Shown: positions 33,234 to 42,881, counted from the first letter of the stretch. The stretch: 64,000 nt of DNA from Paraneptunicella aestuarii (GCF_019900845.1 NZ_CP074570.1:1736001-1800000); one strand, 5' to 3'. Made by a program: numbers and translations. Notes: generated from the sequence alone by a model not told the origin.

Positions 33234-33698
33234 TCATTCCTGATCCTGGTATGGGTCGTCAATACCAAGATTACGTAAAATTTCGACTTCCAATGCTTCC
33301 ATCTGCTCGGCGTCTTGTTCGTCAATATGGTCATAACCTAACAAATGCAAGGTTCCATGCACAATCATATGCGCCCAATGTGACATTAATGGTTTGTTCT
33401 GTTCATCGGCTTCTTTAGCGACAACTGGAGCACAAACGACTAAATCTCCTAAAAAGTTGATTTCAACGCCTTCAGGAGCTTCGAACGGGAAGGATAGCAC
33501 ATTCGTTGGATAATCTTTTTGTCGATATTCACGATTTAACATTTGTCCTTCGTCATTATCAACGATTCTGACCGTGATCTCTTGCTCGTCGGGCAAGGAT
33601 TCTGTGTTCAATACGGCGTCGATCCATGATTGTAGTTGCTCGGCAGTGGGGACGTTGGTGTCGTTACTGGCAAGCTGATAATCGAGTATTCCTGACAT
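33234..33698 (-). CDS. ybeY: Endoribonuclease YbeY
   Basis: 154 residues with the zinc motif H-x3-H-x5-H in VHGTLHLLGYDH near residue 120, and NREYRQKDYPTNVLSF upstream. YbeY processes the 3' end of 16S rRNA and takes part in ribosome quality control. It lies 14 bp after phoH and 43 bp before corC, in the order seen across Gammaproteobacteria. The length and active site are intact. Confidence 0.95.
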   Translation of the reverse strand: MSGILDYQLASNDTNVPTAEQLQSWIDAVLNTESLPDEQEITVRIVDNDEGQMLNREYRQKDYPTNVLSFPFEAPEGVEINFLGDLVVCAPVVAKEADEQNKPLMSHWAHMIVHGTLHLLGYDHIDEQDAEQMEALEVEILRNLGIDDPYQDQE

Positions 33699-33712
33699 GG
33701 TTGATAATTCAG

Positions 33713-34792
33713 TTAAGGTTGTGAGTTGTTATCAGGCGCAGCGTTTTTATTTGATGATTCGCTGCTTTTCTCTGCTAATTGTGCTTTTTTCTTTTCTGCT
33801 TCTTCTTTGCGTTGCCCCTCTTCGAAACGCTCATAGGCTTGAACGATTCGGGCGACAACTGGATGGCGAACCACATCGTGGGCAGTAAAGAAATTAAATG
33901 AGATTTCATTTACGTCTTTGAGCACTTCAATGGCATGACGAAGTCCTGAACGTGCGCCTCTGGGTAAGTCGATTTGTGTAATGTCACCAGTAATAACGGC
34001 TTTGGAATTGAAGCCTATACGGGTGAGGAACATTTTCATTTGTTCTACCGTGGTATTCTGGCTTTCATCCAGAATAATGAAGGCGTCGTTAAGTGTGCGT
34101 CCGCGCATGTAAGCAAGGGGCGCGACTTCAATTACATTACGCTCAATCAGCTTTTCAACTTTTTCAAACCCCAGCATTTCAAATAATGCGTCGTATAAAG
34201 GGCGCAAATAAGGGTCTACTTTTTGTGATAAATCACCGGGTAAAAAACCTAGTTTCTCACCAGCTTCAACCGCGGGACGAGTTAATAGAATGCGGCGAAT
34301 TTCCTGGCGTTCCAAGGCGTCAACGGCACATGCTACGGCAAGGTAGGTTTTACCTGTACCTGCTGGGCCAATACCAAAACAAATGTCGTGATGCACTATG
34401 TTGGTTACGTATTGGCTTTGGTTTTGGTTGCGTGGCTTGATGACGCCTCGTTTGGTTTTAATGAAGCTGGTTTTGGCATAGGGATCCTGTTCGTCCTGTT
34501 CCATGCAGTTAGCTTCCTGAATCGCTAAATGAACTTGCTCGGGCTCTAACTCAGGAATAACGCCTTTTACGGGTTGAGTTTCGATATAAAGCAATTTCAG
34601 CAATTCCGCGGTGGCATTGGTTTGCTGCTGTTTTCCCATCACTGTGAAATGGTTGTGACGATAAGTGATCTCAACACCGAGACGGCGCTCGATCTGCTTC
34701 AAATTGTCATCAAATGGGCCTACCAAACTGGAAATGCGGTGATTATCACTCGGTTCCAGATCGACTTGATGACTTACTATTTGACTGCTCAA
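33713..34792 (-). CDS. ybeZ: PhoH-like ATPase (YbeZ)
   Basis: 359 residues. An N-terminal KH-like region (about 20-90) precedes a PhoH ATPase domain with Walker A GPAGTGKTYLA (about residues 145-155) and Walker B FIILDESQNTT. RLGVEITYRHN is typical of the N-terminus. The C-terminus is charged and low-complexity. The protein is thought to act with YbeY on RNA. The order miaB-ybeZ-ybeY-corC-lnt is preserved. Confidence 0.93.
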   Translation of the reverse strand: MSSQIVSHQVDLEPSDNHRISSLVGPFDDNLKQIERRLGVEITYRHNHFTVMGKQQQTNATAELLKLLYIETQPVKGVIPELEPEQVHLAIQEANCMEQDEQDPYAKTSFIKTKRGVIKPRNQNQSQYVTNIVHHDICFGIGPAGTGKTYLAVACAVDALERQEIRRILLTRPAVEAGEKLGFLPGDLSQKVDPYLRPLYDALFEMLGFEKVEKLIERNVIEVAPLAYMRGRTLNDAFIILDESQNTTVEQMKMFLTRIGFNSKAVITGDITQIDLPRGARSGLRHAIEVLKDVNEISFNFFTAHDVVRHPVVARIVQAYERFEEGQRKEEAEKKKAQLAEKSSESSNKNAAPDNNSQP

Positions 34793-34872
34793 CTATGTCT
34801 CCTGCCCTGCAAATGATGGGGCGCAATAGAATCTGACTATTATGGTTGCATGTGGGGTTAAATGCCAATTTC

Positions 34873-36309
34873 TCAAGGTTGAAATTGGCTTACACCCAAG
34901 CCATCAGGCGCTTGTGTTGCTTTTACCTGTGGCGTTTTTACTTGCGGCGCTTCTGGCTTGGCTCGTTTTTCCATCTGGTCTTCTGTCCGTAACAGTTCAC
35001 CATGCAGGGAGTTCACATGCACATCGACGATTTTCACATCAACAAACTTGCCGATCATGTCGGGCGTGCCTTCGAAGTTAACAACACGGTAGTTTTCGGT
35101 ACGACCGCACAGTTCCATCGGATTTTTACGCGATGGGCCTTCAACCAGAATACGTTGTTCTGTACCCAACATGCCGCGAGCGATGTTCATGGCTTGTTGG
35201 TTGATGCGTTGCTGTAAGATTTGTAAACGCTGTTTTTTTACTTCTTCTGGTACATCATCAGGTAAGTCTGCGGCAGGTGTGCCGGGACGTGCGCTATAGA
35301 TGAAACTAAAGCTAAGGTCGAAGTCGATGGCCTTGATTAAGTCCATGGTGTCTTCAAAATCTTGATCACTTTCACCCGGGAAGCCAACGATGAAGTCAGA
35401 TGACATGCTCAGGTTTGGACGGATTTTCTTCAATTTACGAATTTTGGCTTTGTACTCAATTGCGGTGTGGCCACGTTTCATCATGGCCAAAACGCGATCG
35501 GAGCCACTTTGTACTGGCAAATGCAGGTGATCGACCAGCTCAGGAATATCTTCATAGGCTGCGATAATGTCGTCGGTAAATTCAACCGGGTGAGACGTGG
35601 TGTAACGAATGCGGTCGATGCCTTCAATCGCAGCAACCAAGTGCAATAATTCTGCAAAGGTACATACCGTACCATCATGGTGATGACCGCGATAGGAGTT
35701 CACGTTTTGCCCCAGCAAATTTACTTCGCGTACATTTTGTTCGGCAAGTTGCGCAATTTCGTAGATAACATCGTCTACCGGGCGGCTGACTTCTTCACCA
35801 CGAGTGTAAGGAACCACGCAGAAACTACAGTATTTAGAGCAGCCTTCCATAATCGAAACGAACGCAGTTGGGCCTTCGGCGCGTGGGTCTGGAAGACGGT
35901 CAAATTTTTCAATTTCGGGGAAACTGATATCGACAACTGAGGTTTTCTCGCCTTTTACCTGATTGATCATTTCTGGCAAACGGTGCAGGGTTTGTGGGCC
36001 GAAAATAATGTCGACAAAAGGCGCACGTTTACGAATGGCTTCACCTTCTTGAGACGCTACACAGCCACCCACGCCAATGATCAGGTCGGGTTTTTTATCT
36101 TTCAGGTTTTTCCAGCGCCCTAATTGATGGAATACCTTTTCTTGTGCTTTTTCACGGATAGAACAGGTATTGAGCAATATCACATCTGCGTCTTCGGCTT
36201 CCTCAGTGGCTGAGTAACCGTGGGTGGAATCCAGAAGATCCGCCATTTTCTCTGAGTCATACTCATTCATTTGGCAGCCCCAGGTTTTTATAAACAGCTT
36301 TTTGCTCAT
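34873..36309 (-). CDS. miaB: tRNA-2-methylthio-N6-dimethylallyladenosine synthase MiaB
   Basis: 478 residues. The N-terminal UPF0004 domain has three Cys for the auxiliary cluster ([30 protein letters not shown]). The radical-SAM motif C-x3-C-x2-C is in [17 protein letters not shown] (about 157-173), and a TRAM domain follows (about 380-442). It methylthiolates A37 in tRNAs reading codons that start with U. A tail of about 35 residues beyond TRAM is Pro/Gln/Lys-rich and probably unstructured. It heads the minus-strand operon. Confidence 0.96.
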   Translation of the reverse strand: MSKKLFIKTWGCQMNEYDSEKMADLLDSTHGYSATEEAEDADVILLNTCSIREKAQEKVFHQLGRWKNLKDKKPDLIIGVGGCVASQEGEAIRKRAPFVDIIFGPQTLHRLPEMINQVKGEKTSVVDISFPEIEKFDRLPDPRAEGPTAFVSIMEGCSKYCSFCVVPYTRGEEVSRPVDDVIYEIAQLAEQNVREVNLLGQNVNSYRGHHHDGTVCTFAELLHLVAAIEGIDRIRYTTSHPVEFTDDIIAAYEDIPELVDHLHLPVQSGSDRVLAMMKRGHTAIEYKAKIRKLKKIRPNLSMSSDFIVGFPGESDQDFEDTMDLIKAIDFDLSFSFIYSARPGTPAADLPDDVPEEVKKQRLQILQQRINQQAMNIARGMLGTEQRILVEGPSRKNPMELCGRTENYRVVNFEGTPDMIGKFVDVKIVDVHVNSLHGELLRTEDQMEKRAKPEAPQVKTPQVKATQAPDGLGVSQFQP

Positions 36310-36678
36310 TGTGGTTCGTTATCCTCAGCACATTGGGGGCTTTTTGTTCTTTTTTGCTAAAGCAAAGCTAAAAGCCATTCCCCTAAAATTCTTTGTCAAA
36401 ATTGCAGCCGCGTATTTTAGCCAGTTCGTTATGGCTGATCCAGTCTTTGTCGCTATCCTTCATAATGAAATTCATTACTGCCGAATTAAAGAGGCTTTGG
36501 AGCGGTTTTAATTGCTTCTATATTGGTAAGTGAAGCAAGTTGAAGAGAAAGTGTGCTTGTTTTCAGTAGGATTATTGAGTTAGCTCATGCAAGACTGTGA
36601 TTTTGCTCCAAAATTCAGGGGAGATGGCGTATATTCTGCTGCGTTTATGAATTTTAAAGATTGAATTGGGGAGCTTGA
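36310..36678. other. Intergenic region between miaB and the ubiF-like gene
   Basis: Divergent promoters for the two flanking genes are expected here. No frame, repeat or hairpin that I can support was seen. GGGGAG at 36667-36672 is the ribosome site for the following GTG start. Confidence 0.5.
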
Positions 36679-37851
36679 GTGAAACAGGTCGATGTTGTGG
36701 TTATTGGTGCGGGTATGGTCGGTGCTGCTGTGGCTTTGGGCTTTGCTCAGAAGCAGATGAAAGTGGCCTTGGTCGAACCGAATATGCCTCAGCCTTTCGA
36801 TGTGACACAACCCCCGGATGTCCGTGTTTCTGCTATTAGCCTGGCTTCTGAACAATTCCTGAGGCAATTAGGTGCGTGGGAGGCTATTTGTGCCATGCGT
36901 GTTCATCCCTATAGCCGTTTGGCAGTTTGGGAGGAGCCGGGCAGCCGTACCGATTTTGATGCTCAGGATTGCCAATATGACCATATGGGCTATATGGTCG
37001 AGAATCGTATTTTGCAGTTGGGATTGCATCAGATATTGCAGCAGCAAAACAATGTTCTTTGGTTTTCTGCTTATGATGACATGAGCCACGAGAATGGGAC
37101 GTTGTTGCTCGATGGAAAACCTTATCAGGCTCAGGTGATTGTGGCTGCTGATGGTGCCCAGTCTCGCGCTCGCCAATTAGCTGGAATTGGTACTTCTGGG
37201 TGGCAGTATCAACAATCGGTATTGAGTGTTACCGCTAAATGTAAAGGTAACGCTGGAGAAGCCTTAAACGAACAGGATATGAATATCACCTGGCAGCAAT
37301 TTACGCCCAATGGCCCCAGAGCTTTTCTGCCTTTGTTTGATCACTATGCATCCTTTATTTGGTACGACCAAAATAACCGTATAAAGCAGCTTTCCAGGCT
37401 TTCTAATGCTGAATTAAAGAAGCAATTACAGGCCAGCTTTCCTGCTTTATTACCTGAGTTTGATATTGTCACAACGGCGTCATTTCCATTAACCCGAATG
37501 CATGCCAAGCAGTATGTAAAAGGGCGTTTGGTGTTGGTTGGCGATGCTGCTCATACTATTAACCCTTTGGCGGGGCAGGGTGTCAACCTTGGGTTTAAGG
37601 ATGCGGAGCAGTTGTTGAAAGATGTATGCAGTGTGAGTTCTGAGTCCGAAATAGCAAAGAGCCTGGCGCATTATCAACGTATCAGACAGCCGCAAAATTT
37701 ATTGATGATGTCTACTATGGATGCATTGTATGCCGTATTCAGTAATGAGCTGGCGCCGATTAAGTTTTTGCGTAATGTTGGCCTAACGGCAGCGAATCGT
37801 TTTACCTGGGCTAAACAACAGGTAATGAAATATGCGATGGGAATGATGTAA
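36679..37851 (+). CDS. ubiF: FAD-dependent ubiquinone hydroxylase, UbiF/UbiH family
   Basis: 390 residues. Three FAD motifs are visible: GAGMVGAAVALGFA near residue 10, VIVAADGAQSRAR near 155 and GDAAHTINPLAGQGVNLGFK near 290. These define the UbiH/UbiF/VisC monooxygenases, which hydroxylate ring positions in ubiquinone synthesis. Position next to miaB and the Gln/Leu/Met tRNAs matches ubiF in E. coli, so C6 (DMQ) hydroxylation is the likeliest role; UbiH/UbiI cannot be excluded from sequence alone. The start is GTG, six bases after GGGGAG. Confidence 0.8.
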   Translation: MKQVDVVVIGAGMVGAAVALGFAQKQMKVALVEPNMPQPFDVTQPPDVRVSAISLASEQFLRQLGAWEAICAMRVHPYSRLAVWEEPGSRTDFDAQDCQYDHMGYMVENRILQLGLHQILQQQNNVLWFSAYDDMSHENGTLLLDGKPYQAQVIVAADGAQSRARQLAGIGTSGWQYQQSVLSVTAKCKGNAGEALNEQDMNITWQQFTPNGPRAFLPLFDHYASFIWYDQNNRIKQLSRLSNAELKKQLQASFPALLPEFDIVTTASFPLTRMHAKQYVKGRLVLVGDAAHTINPLAGQGVNLGFKDAEQLLKDVCSVSSESEIAKSLAHYQRIRQPQNLLMMSTMDALYAVFSNELAPIKFLRNVGLTAANRFTWAKQQVMKYAMGMM

Positions 37852-37868
37852 ATGACTAGTGGGGTCAG

Positions 37869-38159
37869 CTACATGCGCTCGCTGGTTTCATGGATACAGT
37901 CAACCATGTTTTCCAAATAGGCGATGACGTCGTCACTGGAAAGCTCGTTGTTGTCGAAGGTTGGCATTAATAACTCTACACCCACCATACTGGCAGCATG
38001 AGAAATGATCATGGACATTTGATGATCTGTGATGCCTTTTTCAGAAGCCATTTCCATTGCGCGAATAACATCGTTAAGAAGGACTGATTCTGCTTCATTA
38101 TAGTCATGGAATCGTCCGCTTTGGGGTTTTGAGTGCGTTAGATGTGTCGTTCTCGGCAT
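37869..38159 (-). CDS. Hypothetical protein (96 aa)
   Basis: A 96-residue acidic, helical soluble protein (NEAESVLLNDVIRAMEMASE, SSDDVIAYLENMVD). It has no signal peptide or membrane segment. It converges with the ubiF-like gene, ending 17 bp from it. I do not recognise a family. The length, methionine content and clean frame make it a plausible real gene. Confidence 0.55.
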   Translation of the reverse strand: MPRTTHLTHSKPQSGRFHDYNEAESVLLNDVIRAMEMASEKGITDHQMSMIISHAASMVGVELLMPTFDNNELSSDDVIAYLENMVDCIHETSERM

Positions 38160-38490
38160 GAATCACTTCTCCTGCAGTGTGGAATGTATCTATTCTATTT
38201 TTCAGTCTTGCTTTCGGTGAGCTTTGGCTTCTACCAAATTACGTCACTGATACAAATTTATAGCATTCATTCGACATTCTTACTCCGTTTTTATTAGGAG
38301 TATTTTATTTACTATATCGCTAGAATTTACGCATGCAAGTTCGATGGTGAATATATTACCAATCTTTGATCTAACGCATTTTTTAAGTGGTTGATTCCAT
38401 TAAGTCCTTTTTTTGCTATTTTCTGTTTTTAAGAGGTTGAAAATTTATTGCATTTGTTAGAATTGGAGACAGAATCGCGATCGCTAACTG
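38160..38490. other. Intergenic region before the DUF1003 gene
   Basis: 331 bp of AT-rich DNA with T-tracts (e.g. around 38370-38430) and no supported frame. It should contain divergent promoters. A TTGAAA...TAGAAT pair at about 38438-38464 has a short spacer and is not convincing. Confidence 0.4.
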
Positions 38491-39012
38491 ATGGTGGGCA
38501 CTAGTATGAAAAAATATTTTGAAAATCTAGCCAAAGCCCTGTTGGGTATGAACTACAGTGAGCTAGATCAGGCTGAGCGTAATGTTATCGATAGTATTGC
38601 TAATAATCGCCCTATTGCAACGGATATAAACCATTCTTTTGATGAGCAACTAACGCTTGGGCAACGCACTGCTGATCGCGTTGCTGAGTTTGGCGGTTCA
38701 TGGCCTTTTATCATTATCTTTGTGGTTGTTATGATCCTGTGGATTGTTCTGAATACCGTATGGATTATTGAAAAAGAAGCGTTTGACCCCTATCCGTTTA
38801 TTTTATTGAACCTTATTTTATCGACATTGGCGGCGCTACAGGCTCCTATTATTATGATGTCGCAGAACCGTCAGGCGGCAAAGGATCGAATGGCGACCCG
38901 GCTAAATTATGAGGTGAGTTTAAAAACAGATTTGGAAATAATGCAGTTGCAGAAAAAAGTTGATGAATTACGCTCACTGGTTGAGAAACGCCTAAACAAT
39001 GAGAATAAGTGA
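38491..39012 (+). CDS. DUF1003 inner-membrane protein
   Basis: 173 residues. Two central membrane segments (about 70-95 and 105-128) are followed by a C-terminal coiled coil (LEIMQLQKKVDELRSLVEKR). Features of DUF1003 are RVAEFGGSWPFIIIF, FDPYPFILLNLILSTLAALQ and QAPIIMMSQNRQAAKDR. The function of the family is unknown. The start may be the ATG at 38491 or the one at 38506 (MKKYFENLAK); neither has a strong ribosome site. It probably forms an operon with the mechanosensitive-channel gene 36 bp downstream. Confidence 0.85.
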   Translation: MVGTSMKKYFENLAKALLGMNYSELDQAERNVIDSIANNRPIATDINHSFDEQLTLGQRTADRVAEFGGSWPFIIIFVVVMILWIVLNTVWIIEKEAFDPYPFILLNLILSTLAALQAPIIMMSQNRQAAKDRMATRLNYEVSLKTDLEIMQLQKKVDELRSLVEKRLNNENK

Positions 39013-39048
39013 CGAGAAGAAGTTAAGAGAAGGAGACTAAGTAGTTTT

Positions 39049-39789
39049 ATGTTAGAGCAGATTTGGATTTGGGGTCAGGAATACTGGATTAGTTTGATCT
39101 GGTCATTTGCTGTGCTGATCCTGTATTGGATGGTAAACCGTTTTACGATTCCTCTGATTGAAAGAGGTATTGATAACAGTCGTATGAAGTCTGATTCGGC
39201 TGAAAAAGCGCATCATACTGTCAGATTGATCAGTGGATTCGTAGCTGCTGCTTTAATGTTGCTCATTTGGGGGATTGATTTTGGTGGTTTGCTGATCCTG
39301 TCCACCTCGTTGTTAACGCTAACCGGTGTGGCCTTATTCGCAAACTGGAGTTTGCTGAGCAATATCACATCTTATTTTGTGTTGTTATTTCATAGCTCGT
39401 TTCGACGCGGTAATCATATTCGGGTTTTGGATGGTGATAATTACATTGAAGGATTTGTGTCGGAAATTGGTTTGTTCAATACCAAGCTGATTACGGAAGA
39501 GCGAGAGGTTATTATTTATCCGAACAATTTGTTAATTGTTCGCCCTACGGTGGTGAATTCACGAGTGCGAGTGAGAACCATTGGCAAAGCATCCGACATT
39601 TATAAATTGAGTGAAGATGAACAAAATGTTGAGTTGGATGAATTTAATAACATCATAATTAAATCAGCATCAGAACAAACGGCAAGTACAAAAGTTAAAT
39701 CGGTAAAAGCAAAATCTAAAGCTGCATCGGCTAAATCTAAAAGAGCCAACAGAAAGAAAAAGCCGAATTTGGATGCCAGTCATGACTAA
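39049..39789 (+). CDS. Small MscS-family mechanosensitive channel
   Basis: 246 residues. Three hydrophobic segments (about 12-30, 62-80 and 88-115) lead into the MscS beta domain (FRRGNHIRVLDGDNYIEGFV, ITEEREVIIYPNNLLIVRP). The pore-lining helix LTGVALFANWSLLSNITSYF replaces the Gly/Ala-rich TM3 of E. coli MscS. The C-terminus is a short Lys/Ser-rich tail rather than the usual cage domain. It releases solutes on hypo-osmotic shock. GGAG precedes the ATG, and a bidirectional terminator follows. Confidence 0.85.
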   Translation: MLEQIWIWGQEYWISLIWSFAVLILYWMVNRFTIPLIERGIDNSRMKSDSAEKAHHTVRLISGFVAAALMLLIWGIDFGGLLILSTSLLTLTGVALFANWSLLSNITSYFVLLFHSSFRRGNHIRVLDGDNYIEGFVSEIGLFNTKLITEEREVIIYPNNLLIVRPTVVNSRVRVRTIGKASDIYKLSEDEQNVELDEFNNIIIKSASEQTASTKVKSVKAKSKAASAKSKRANRKKKPNLDASHD

Positions 39790-39827
39790 TCGAATTCATC
39801 CAAAAAGATAAATTGAAAGTAGGAGTT

Positions 39828-39865
39828 AAAAAGCCCCGGTTATTGTGAATAAACGGGGCTTTTTC
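39828..39865. terminator. Bidirectional rho-independent terminator
   Basis: The stem AAAAGCCCCG/CGGGGCTTTT with a 15-nt loop has A and T runs on the two sides. It serves the MscS gene on the plus strand and the symporter gene on the minus strand, which converge here. Confidence 0.85.
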
Positions 39866-39903
39866 TTTGGATTATTTTTTATTGTGTCAGGGGAAAGCGA
39901 TGA

Positions 39904-41316
39904 TTATTCCCATATTCCATCTTCAGATTTACCTTGAATTTCACAGTCTCCTGCTTTGTAGGATGGTGTTTGACCATTTTTGCGCTGTTCAAAGTAGTGC
40001 TTGCTAATAGAGACAATGGTGGGGGTCATCCATACAATGGCGATGATATTAATCACTGTCATCATGCCAAGTGCCATATCTGCCATTGCCCATACTTGAG
40101 GTAATGCTGCCATTGAGCCCCAGAGAATCATTGCCAGATAACCTGAGGTATAAACAATTCGACCAATTTTATTGTCCAGTTTGAAAATGTGCAGATTACT
40201 TTCGCCATAAGCATAGTTGGCAACCACGGAAGTAAAGGCAAACAGGCTGATCGCCGCGGCGACGAAATCAATACCGCCTTCACCTAAATGGCTCGACATG
40301 GCATCTTGAGTCAAACGTATGCCTTCCATGTGATCGGATTGTGAACCACCCGCCAACAGAATAATGACCGCGGTACAGGTACATAAAATCAAGGTATCAA
40401 CAAAAACCCCCAACATTTGAACATAGCCCTGCGATACCGGATGGTTGGGGTTTGGTGATGCGGCTGCTGCTGCATGGGGTACACTGCCTGAGCCAGCTTC
40501 GTTAGAATATAGCCCGCGTTGAATACCGTTTTTAATGGCTGCACCCAAGGCTCCGCTTGCAGCTTCTTCCAGACCTAAAGCCGAAGACACAATTTGCCAA
40601 AGCAATGCGGGAACCTGTTCAATATTGGCGATAGTGACGCCTATTGTCACCAGTACATAACCAATCGCCATAAATGGCACGATCCATTCGGCAAAGTGAG
40701 CGATACGGTGCATTCCTCCCACAACGATTAAGCCGGCTAATGTGATGATCACTAATCCGGAATAAAAGGTCGGAACATCATAGGCATGAGCGAGTGCGTC
40801 GGTAATAGTATTGGCTTGAACTGCGCTAAAGATAAACCCGTATCCAAGAAACAAGCACAGAGAAAAGGTCACCGCTAGCCAACGTTTATTGAGCCCTTGT
40901 TGAATATAATAAGCCGGGCCACCACGAAACTCTCCACGGTCATCTTTTACTTTGTATAGTTGCCCAAGTACGCTTTCTGCAAATCCGGTTGCCATGCCTA
41001 ATATGGCGATTACCCACATCCAGAATACTGCGCCTGCGCCGCCTAATGAAATGGCGACTGCGACACCTGCCAGGTTTCCGGTTCCGACACGCGCCGACAG
41101 GCTGGTGCACAAGGCTTGAAAGGAGCTAATACCTCGTTCTTTCGCGTCTGTATTGGTACTGCCTTTCATGATGGTAAACATGTAGACAAAGTGACGCAGT
41201 TGCACGAAACCCAATTTAAAAGTGAACCAAAGTCCTGCTAAAACCAGCATAACAATGAGAACTTGCCCATCACCCCAAAGCACGTTGTTAATTGCTGCCA
41301 CAATGTCGTTGATCAA
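39904..41316 (-). CDS. Sodium:alanine/glycine symporter (AGCS family)
   Basis: About 470 residues with roughly ten membrane segments. AGCS hallmarks are LSARVGTGNLAGVAVAISLG near residue 75 and GLYSNEAGSGSVPHAAAAAS near 265. It imports alanine, glycine or glutamine with Na+, a mode common in marine bacteria; the substrate is not fixed by sequence. The start is uncertain. The frame is open to a TTG at 41355, but the TTG at 41316 (before INDIVAAINNVLWGDG) has AGG upstream and aligns with typical AGCS starts, so I use it. Confidence 0.88.
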   Translation of the reverse strand: MINDIVAAINNVLWGDGQVLIVMLVLAGLWFTFKLGFVQLRHFVYMFTIMKGSTNTDAKERGISSFQALCTSLSARVGTGNLAGVAVAISLGGAGAVFWMWVIAILGMATGFAESVLGQLYKVKDDRGEFRGGPAYYIQQGLNKRWLAVTFSLCLFLGYGFIFSAVQANTITDALAHAYDVPTFYSGLVIITLAGLIVVGGMHRIAHFAEWIVPFMAIGYVLVTIGVTIANIEQVPALLWQIVSSALGLEEAASGALGAAIKNGIQRGLYSNEAGSGSVPHAAAAASPNPNHPVSQGYVQMLGVFVDTLILCTCTAVIILLAGGSQSDHMEGIRLTQDAMSSHLGEGGIDFVAAAISLFAFTSVVANYAYGESNLHIFKLDNKIGRIVYTSGYLAMILWGSMAALPQVWAMADMALGMMTVINIIAIVWMTPTIVSISKHYFEQRKNGQTPSYKAGDCEIQGKSEDGIWE

Positions 41317-41454
41317 AACCGAACCTATTTGTTTATTTCTTATAGTGGTTGGCAATACTGAAGGTTAATGTATGTGATGTAAAGTGATTGAATACGCTTG
41401 AAATAAGAGAGTAGGGAACAGAACGAAAAATAGAAGAAAAAGTAGGCTTAAAAG

Positions 41455-41490
41455 TAAAAACGCCAGACAAAATCAAGTTTATCTGGCGTC
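41455..41490 (-). terminator. Terminator of the tRNA operon
   Basis: Read on the minus strand, the stem CGCCAGA...TCTGGCG is followed by a T-run. It lies just beyond the 3' end of the last tRNA-Gln, where transcription of the four-tRNA operon should stop. Confidence 0.8.
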
Positions 41491-41496
41491 TTTATT

Positions 41497-41571
41497 TGGC
41501 TGGGGTAGCTGGATTTGAACCAACGAATGGCGGGATCAAAACCCGCTGCCTTACCGCTTGGCTATACCCCA
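41497..41571 (-). tRNA. glnT2: tRNA-Gln (TTG), copy 2
   Basis: 75 nt with encoded CCA. The acceptor begins TGGGGTA and pairs with TACCCCA; the D-arm is AGCCAAGCGGTAAGGC. The anticodon stem-loop GCGGGTTTTGATCCCGC gives anticodon TTG, and the T-arm contains GGTTCAAATCC. It is identical over its length to the copy 43 bp upstream in the operon. Confidence 0.95.
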
Positions 41572-41614
41572 ATAGTCATACCAACAACTATTCGGATTAT
41601 TGGATTTTAATAAG

Positions 41615-41689
41615 TGGCTGGGGTAGCTGGATTTGAACCAACGAATGGCGGGATCAAAACCCGCTGCCTTACCGCTTGGCTATACCCCA
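41615..41689 (-). tRNA. glnT1: tRNA-Gln (TTG), copy 1
   Basis: 75 nt with encoded CCA and anticodon TTG, the same sequence as the copy at 41497-41571. The pair looks like a recent tandem duplication; in enterobacteria this cluster also carries several Gln tRNAs. Confidence 0.95.
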
Positions 41690-41697
41690 ACAAATAA

Positions 41698-41782
41698 TGG
41701 TGCGGAAGGAGAGACTCGAACTCTCACGCCGTGAAGCACTGGAACCTAAATCCAGCGTGTCTACCAATTTCACCACTTCCGC
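41698..41782 (-). tRNA. leuW: tRNA-Leu (TAG)
   Basis: 85 nt with encoded CCA and a long variable arm (class II). It begins GCGGAAGTGGTGAAATTGGT. The anticodon loop CTGGATTTAGGTTCCAG gives TAG. It lies between tRNA-Met and the Gln tRNAs, as leuW does in E. coli. Confidence 0.95.
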
Positions 41783-41789
41783 AAAATCC

Positions 41790-41866
41790 TGGTGGCTAAG
41801 GCGGGACTCGAACCTGCGACCCCATCATTATGAGTGATGTGCTCTAACCAGCTGAGCTACTTAGCC
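41790..41866 (-). tRNA. metT: tRNA-Met (CAT), elongator
   Basis: 77 nt with encoded CCA. It begins GGCTAAGTAGCTCAGCTGGT. The anticodon loop CACTCATAATG gives CAT. The first base pair G-C rules out an initiator tRNA; the overall sequence resembles E. coli metT/metU. It is the first gene of the four-tRNA operon. Confidence 0.95.
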
Positions 41867-41898
41867 ATTTGTTTGGTTACTCGCTTTGAGTGGCGCGT

Positions 41899-41927
41899 AT
41901 TATGCGTAGTTGCATTTAGGTCGTCAA
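41899..41927 (-). promoter_or_regulatory. Sigma-70-type promoter of the tRNA operon
   Basis: On the minus strand, TTGACG (41922-41927) and CATAAT (41899-41904) are spaced by 17 bp, ending about 32 bp upstream of tRNA-Met. The bases after the -10 box are GC-rich (ACGCGCC), a discriminator type associated with stringent control of stable RNA genes. Confidence 0.65.
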
Positions 41928-42199
41928 CCCCTTTTTATGACATTGGTGTTAATTGCGCACATACTAATCAAAAACCCTGTTGGTTGAATGATATTTGGGC
42001 ATATTGCTCGGTTTTTCTTTGTTTAGTTTCGTCTTTTTGTAGGTAAAAGGTGTTTTTAAACTCAGTTTTTCCAAGGTCGGATGTTTTAATACTCAAGCCA
42101 ATTTGTCGATAACTAAAAAACTTACCGCTTCGTTATGATGAGGGAGATGACGTAGTAAATGACAGTCATCGAAAGGTAAAACATATATAGGAAATAATT
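41928..42199. other. Intergenic region upstream of the tRNA operon
   Basis: About 270 bp between the tRNA promoter and the next gene. A plus-strand frame crossing the tRNA end and this stretch (41834-42046) is not credible. AGGAAAT at about 42190 is the ribosome site of the next gene. Nothing else is supported. Confidence 0.4.
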
Positions 42200-42661
42200 A
42201 TGAAAAATTTACATGGTAAGTGGAATTTTGGGAAAACATTGGTTTTAGGTTTAGCTTTCGCCTCTATTACCTCAATGAATAGTTATGCTCACGAAGTAGC
42301 GTCATGTACTACTAGTGGAGAAAAGGTGATTTCATTCTGGACTCGATCGATCTCATATATGGTCAGCAATTTGTCGAGTTCTAATGTTGATGTTGAAATA
42401 AAAGTATTTAACCTCTCAGGCAATAGAGTCACTGATTTCAGTGGAGCTGGTTTCAATGTGGTTTCAGGTTACTTTACTCAATCTCCATTGCTTGCTCCTG
42501 TAACATTAGGGGCAGGCCAGACAGGTACAGGTGTTGTAGACCAATTCGGTTTTCAGGAAGGTACTGATTATACCGGGCCTGTTAAGGTCTCTTGGACTTC
42601 TTCCAGCTGTTTGATAGAACCACTGTTAGTTGATGTTCTGGGAAATGTTGCCAGGTTCTAA
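42200..42661 (+). CDS. Secreted hypothetical protein (153 aa)
   Basis: The product has a signal peptide (about residues 1-30, basic start then LVLGLAFASITSMNSYA) and a beta-rich mature domain with two Cys near its ends (ASCTTSG and SSSCLIEP) that could pair. Segments such as VDVEIKVFNLSGNRVTDFSG suggest an immunoglobulin-like sandwich. No family was recognised. It has its own ribosome site (GGAAAT) and a hairpin terminator, so it is probably monocistronic. Confidence 0.65.
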   Translation: MKNLHGKWNFGKTLVLGLAFASITSMNSYAHEVASCTTSGEKVISFWTRSISYMVSNLSSSNVDVEIKVFNLSGNRVTDFSGAGFNVVSGYFTQSPLLAPVTLGAGQTGTGVVDQFGFQEGTDYTGPVKVSWTSSSCLIEPLLVDVLGNVARF

Positions 42662-42696
42662 AATTTAGTTTCTGAATAGCATTGACTTTGTATGTA

Positions 42697-42725
42697 AGAG
42701 CAAAGCGATTATTGCTTTGCTCTTT
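42697..42725 (+). terminator. Terminator-like hairpin
   Basis: Perfect 10-bp stem AGAGCAAAGC/GCTTTGCTCT with a 7-nt loop, 35 bp after the stop of the secreted protein. The T-run is short, so termination may be partial. Confidence 0.6.
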
Positions 42726-42881
42726 GTAGTAACCTTTCTTTCCCGCCTCTATTTAGTCTTCTAAATCTTTAATACTTTCTTTTTTATAGAACGATTCATT
42801 TAATTTATTGATATTTTCTTTCCATTTAATCTAATTAAACTGTCTTCCATCGTTTTTAGTCAACATCGTGGAAGCGGAATT

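Noticed and set aside
41834..42046. 70-codon plus-strand frame next to the tRNAs
   Set aside because: It overlaps the tRNA-Met gene and its promoter on the other strand and has no ribosome site.
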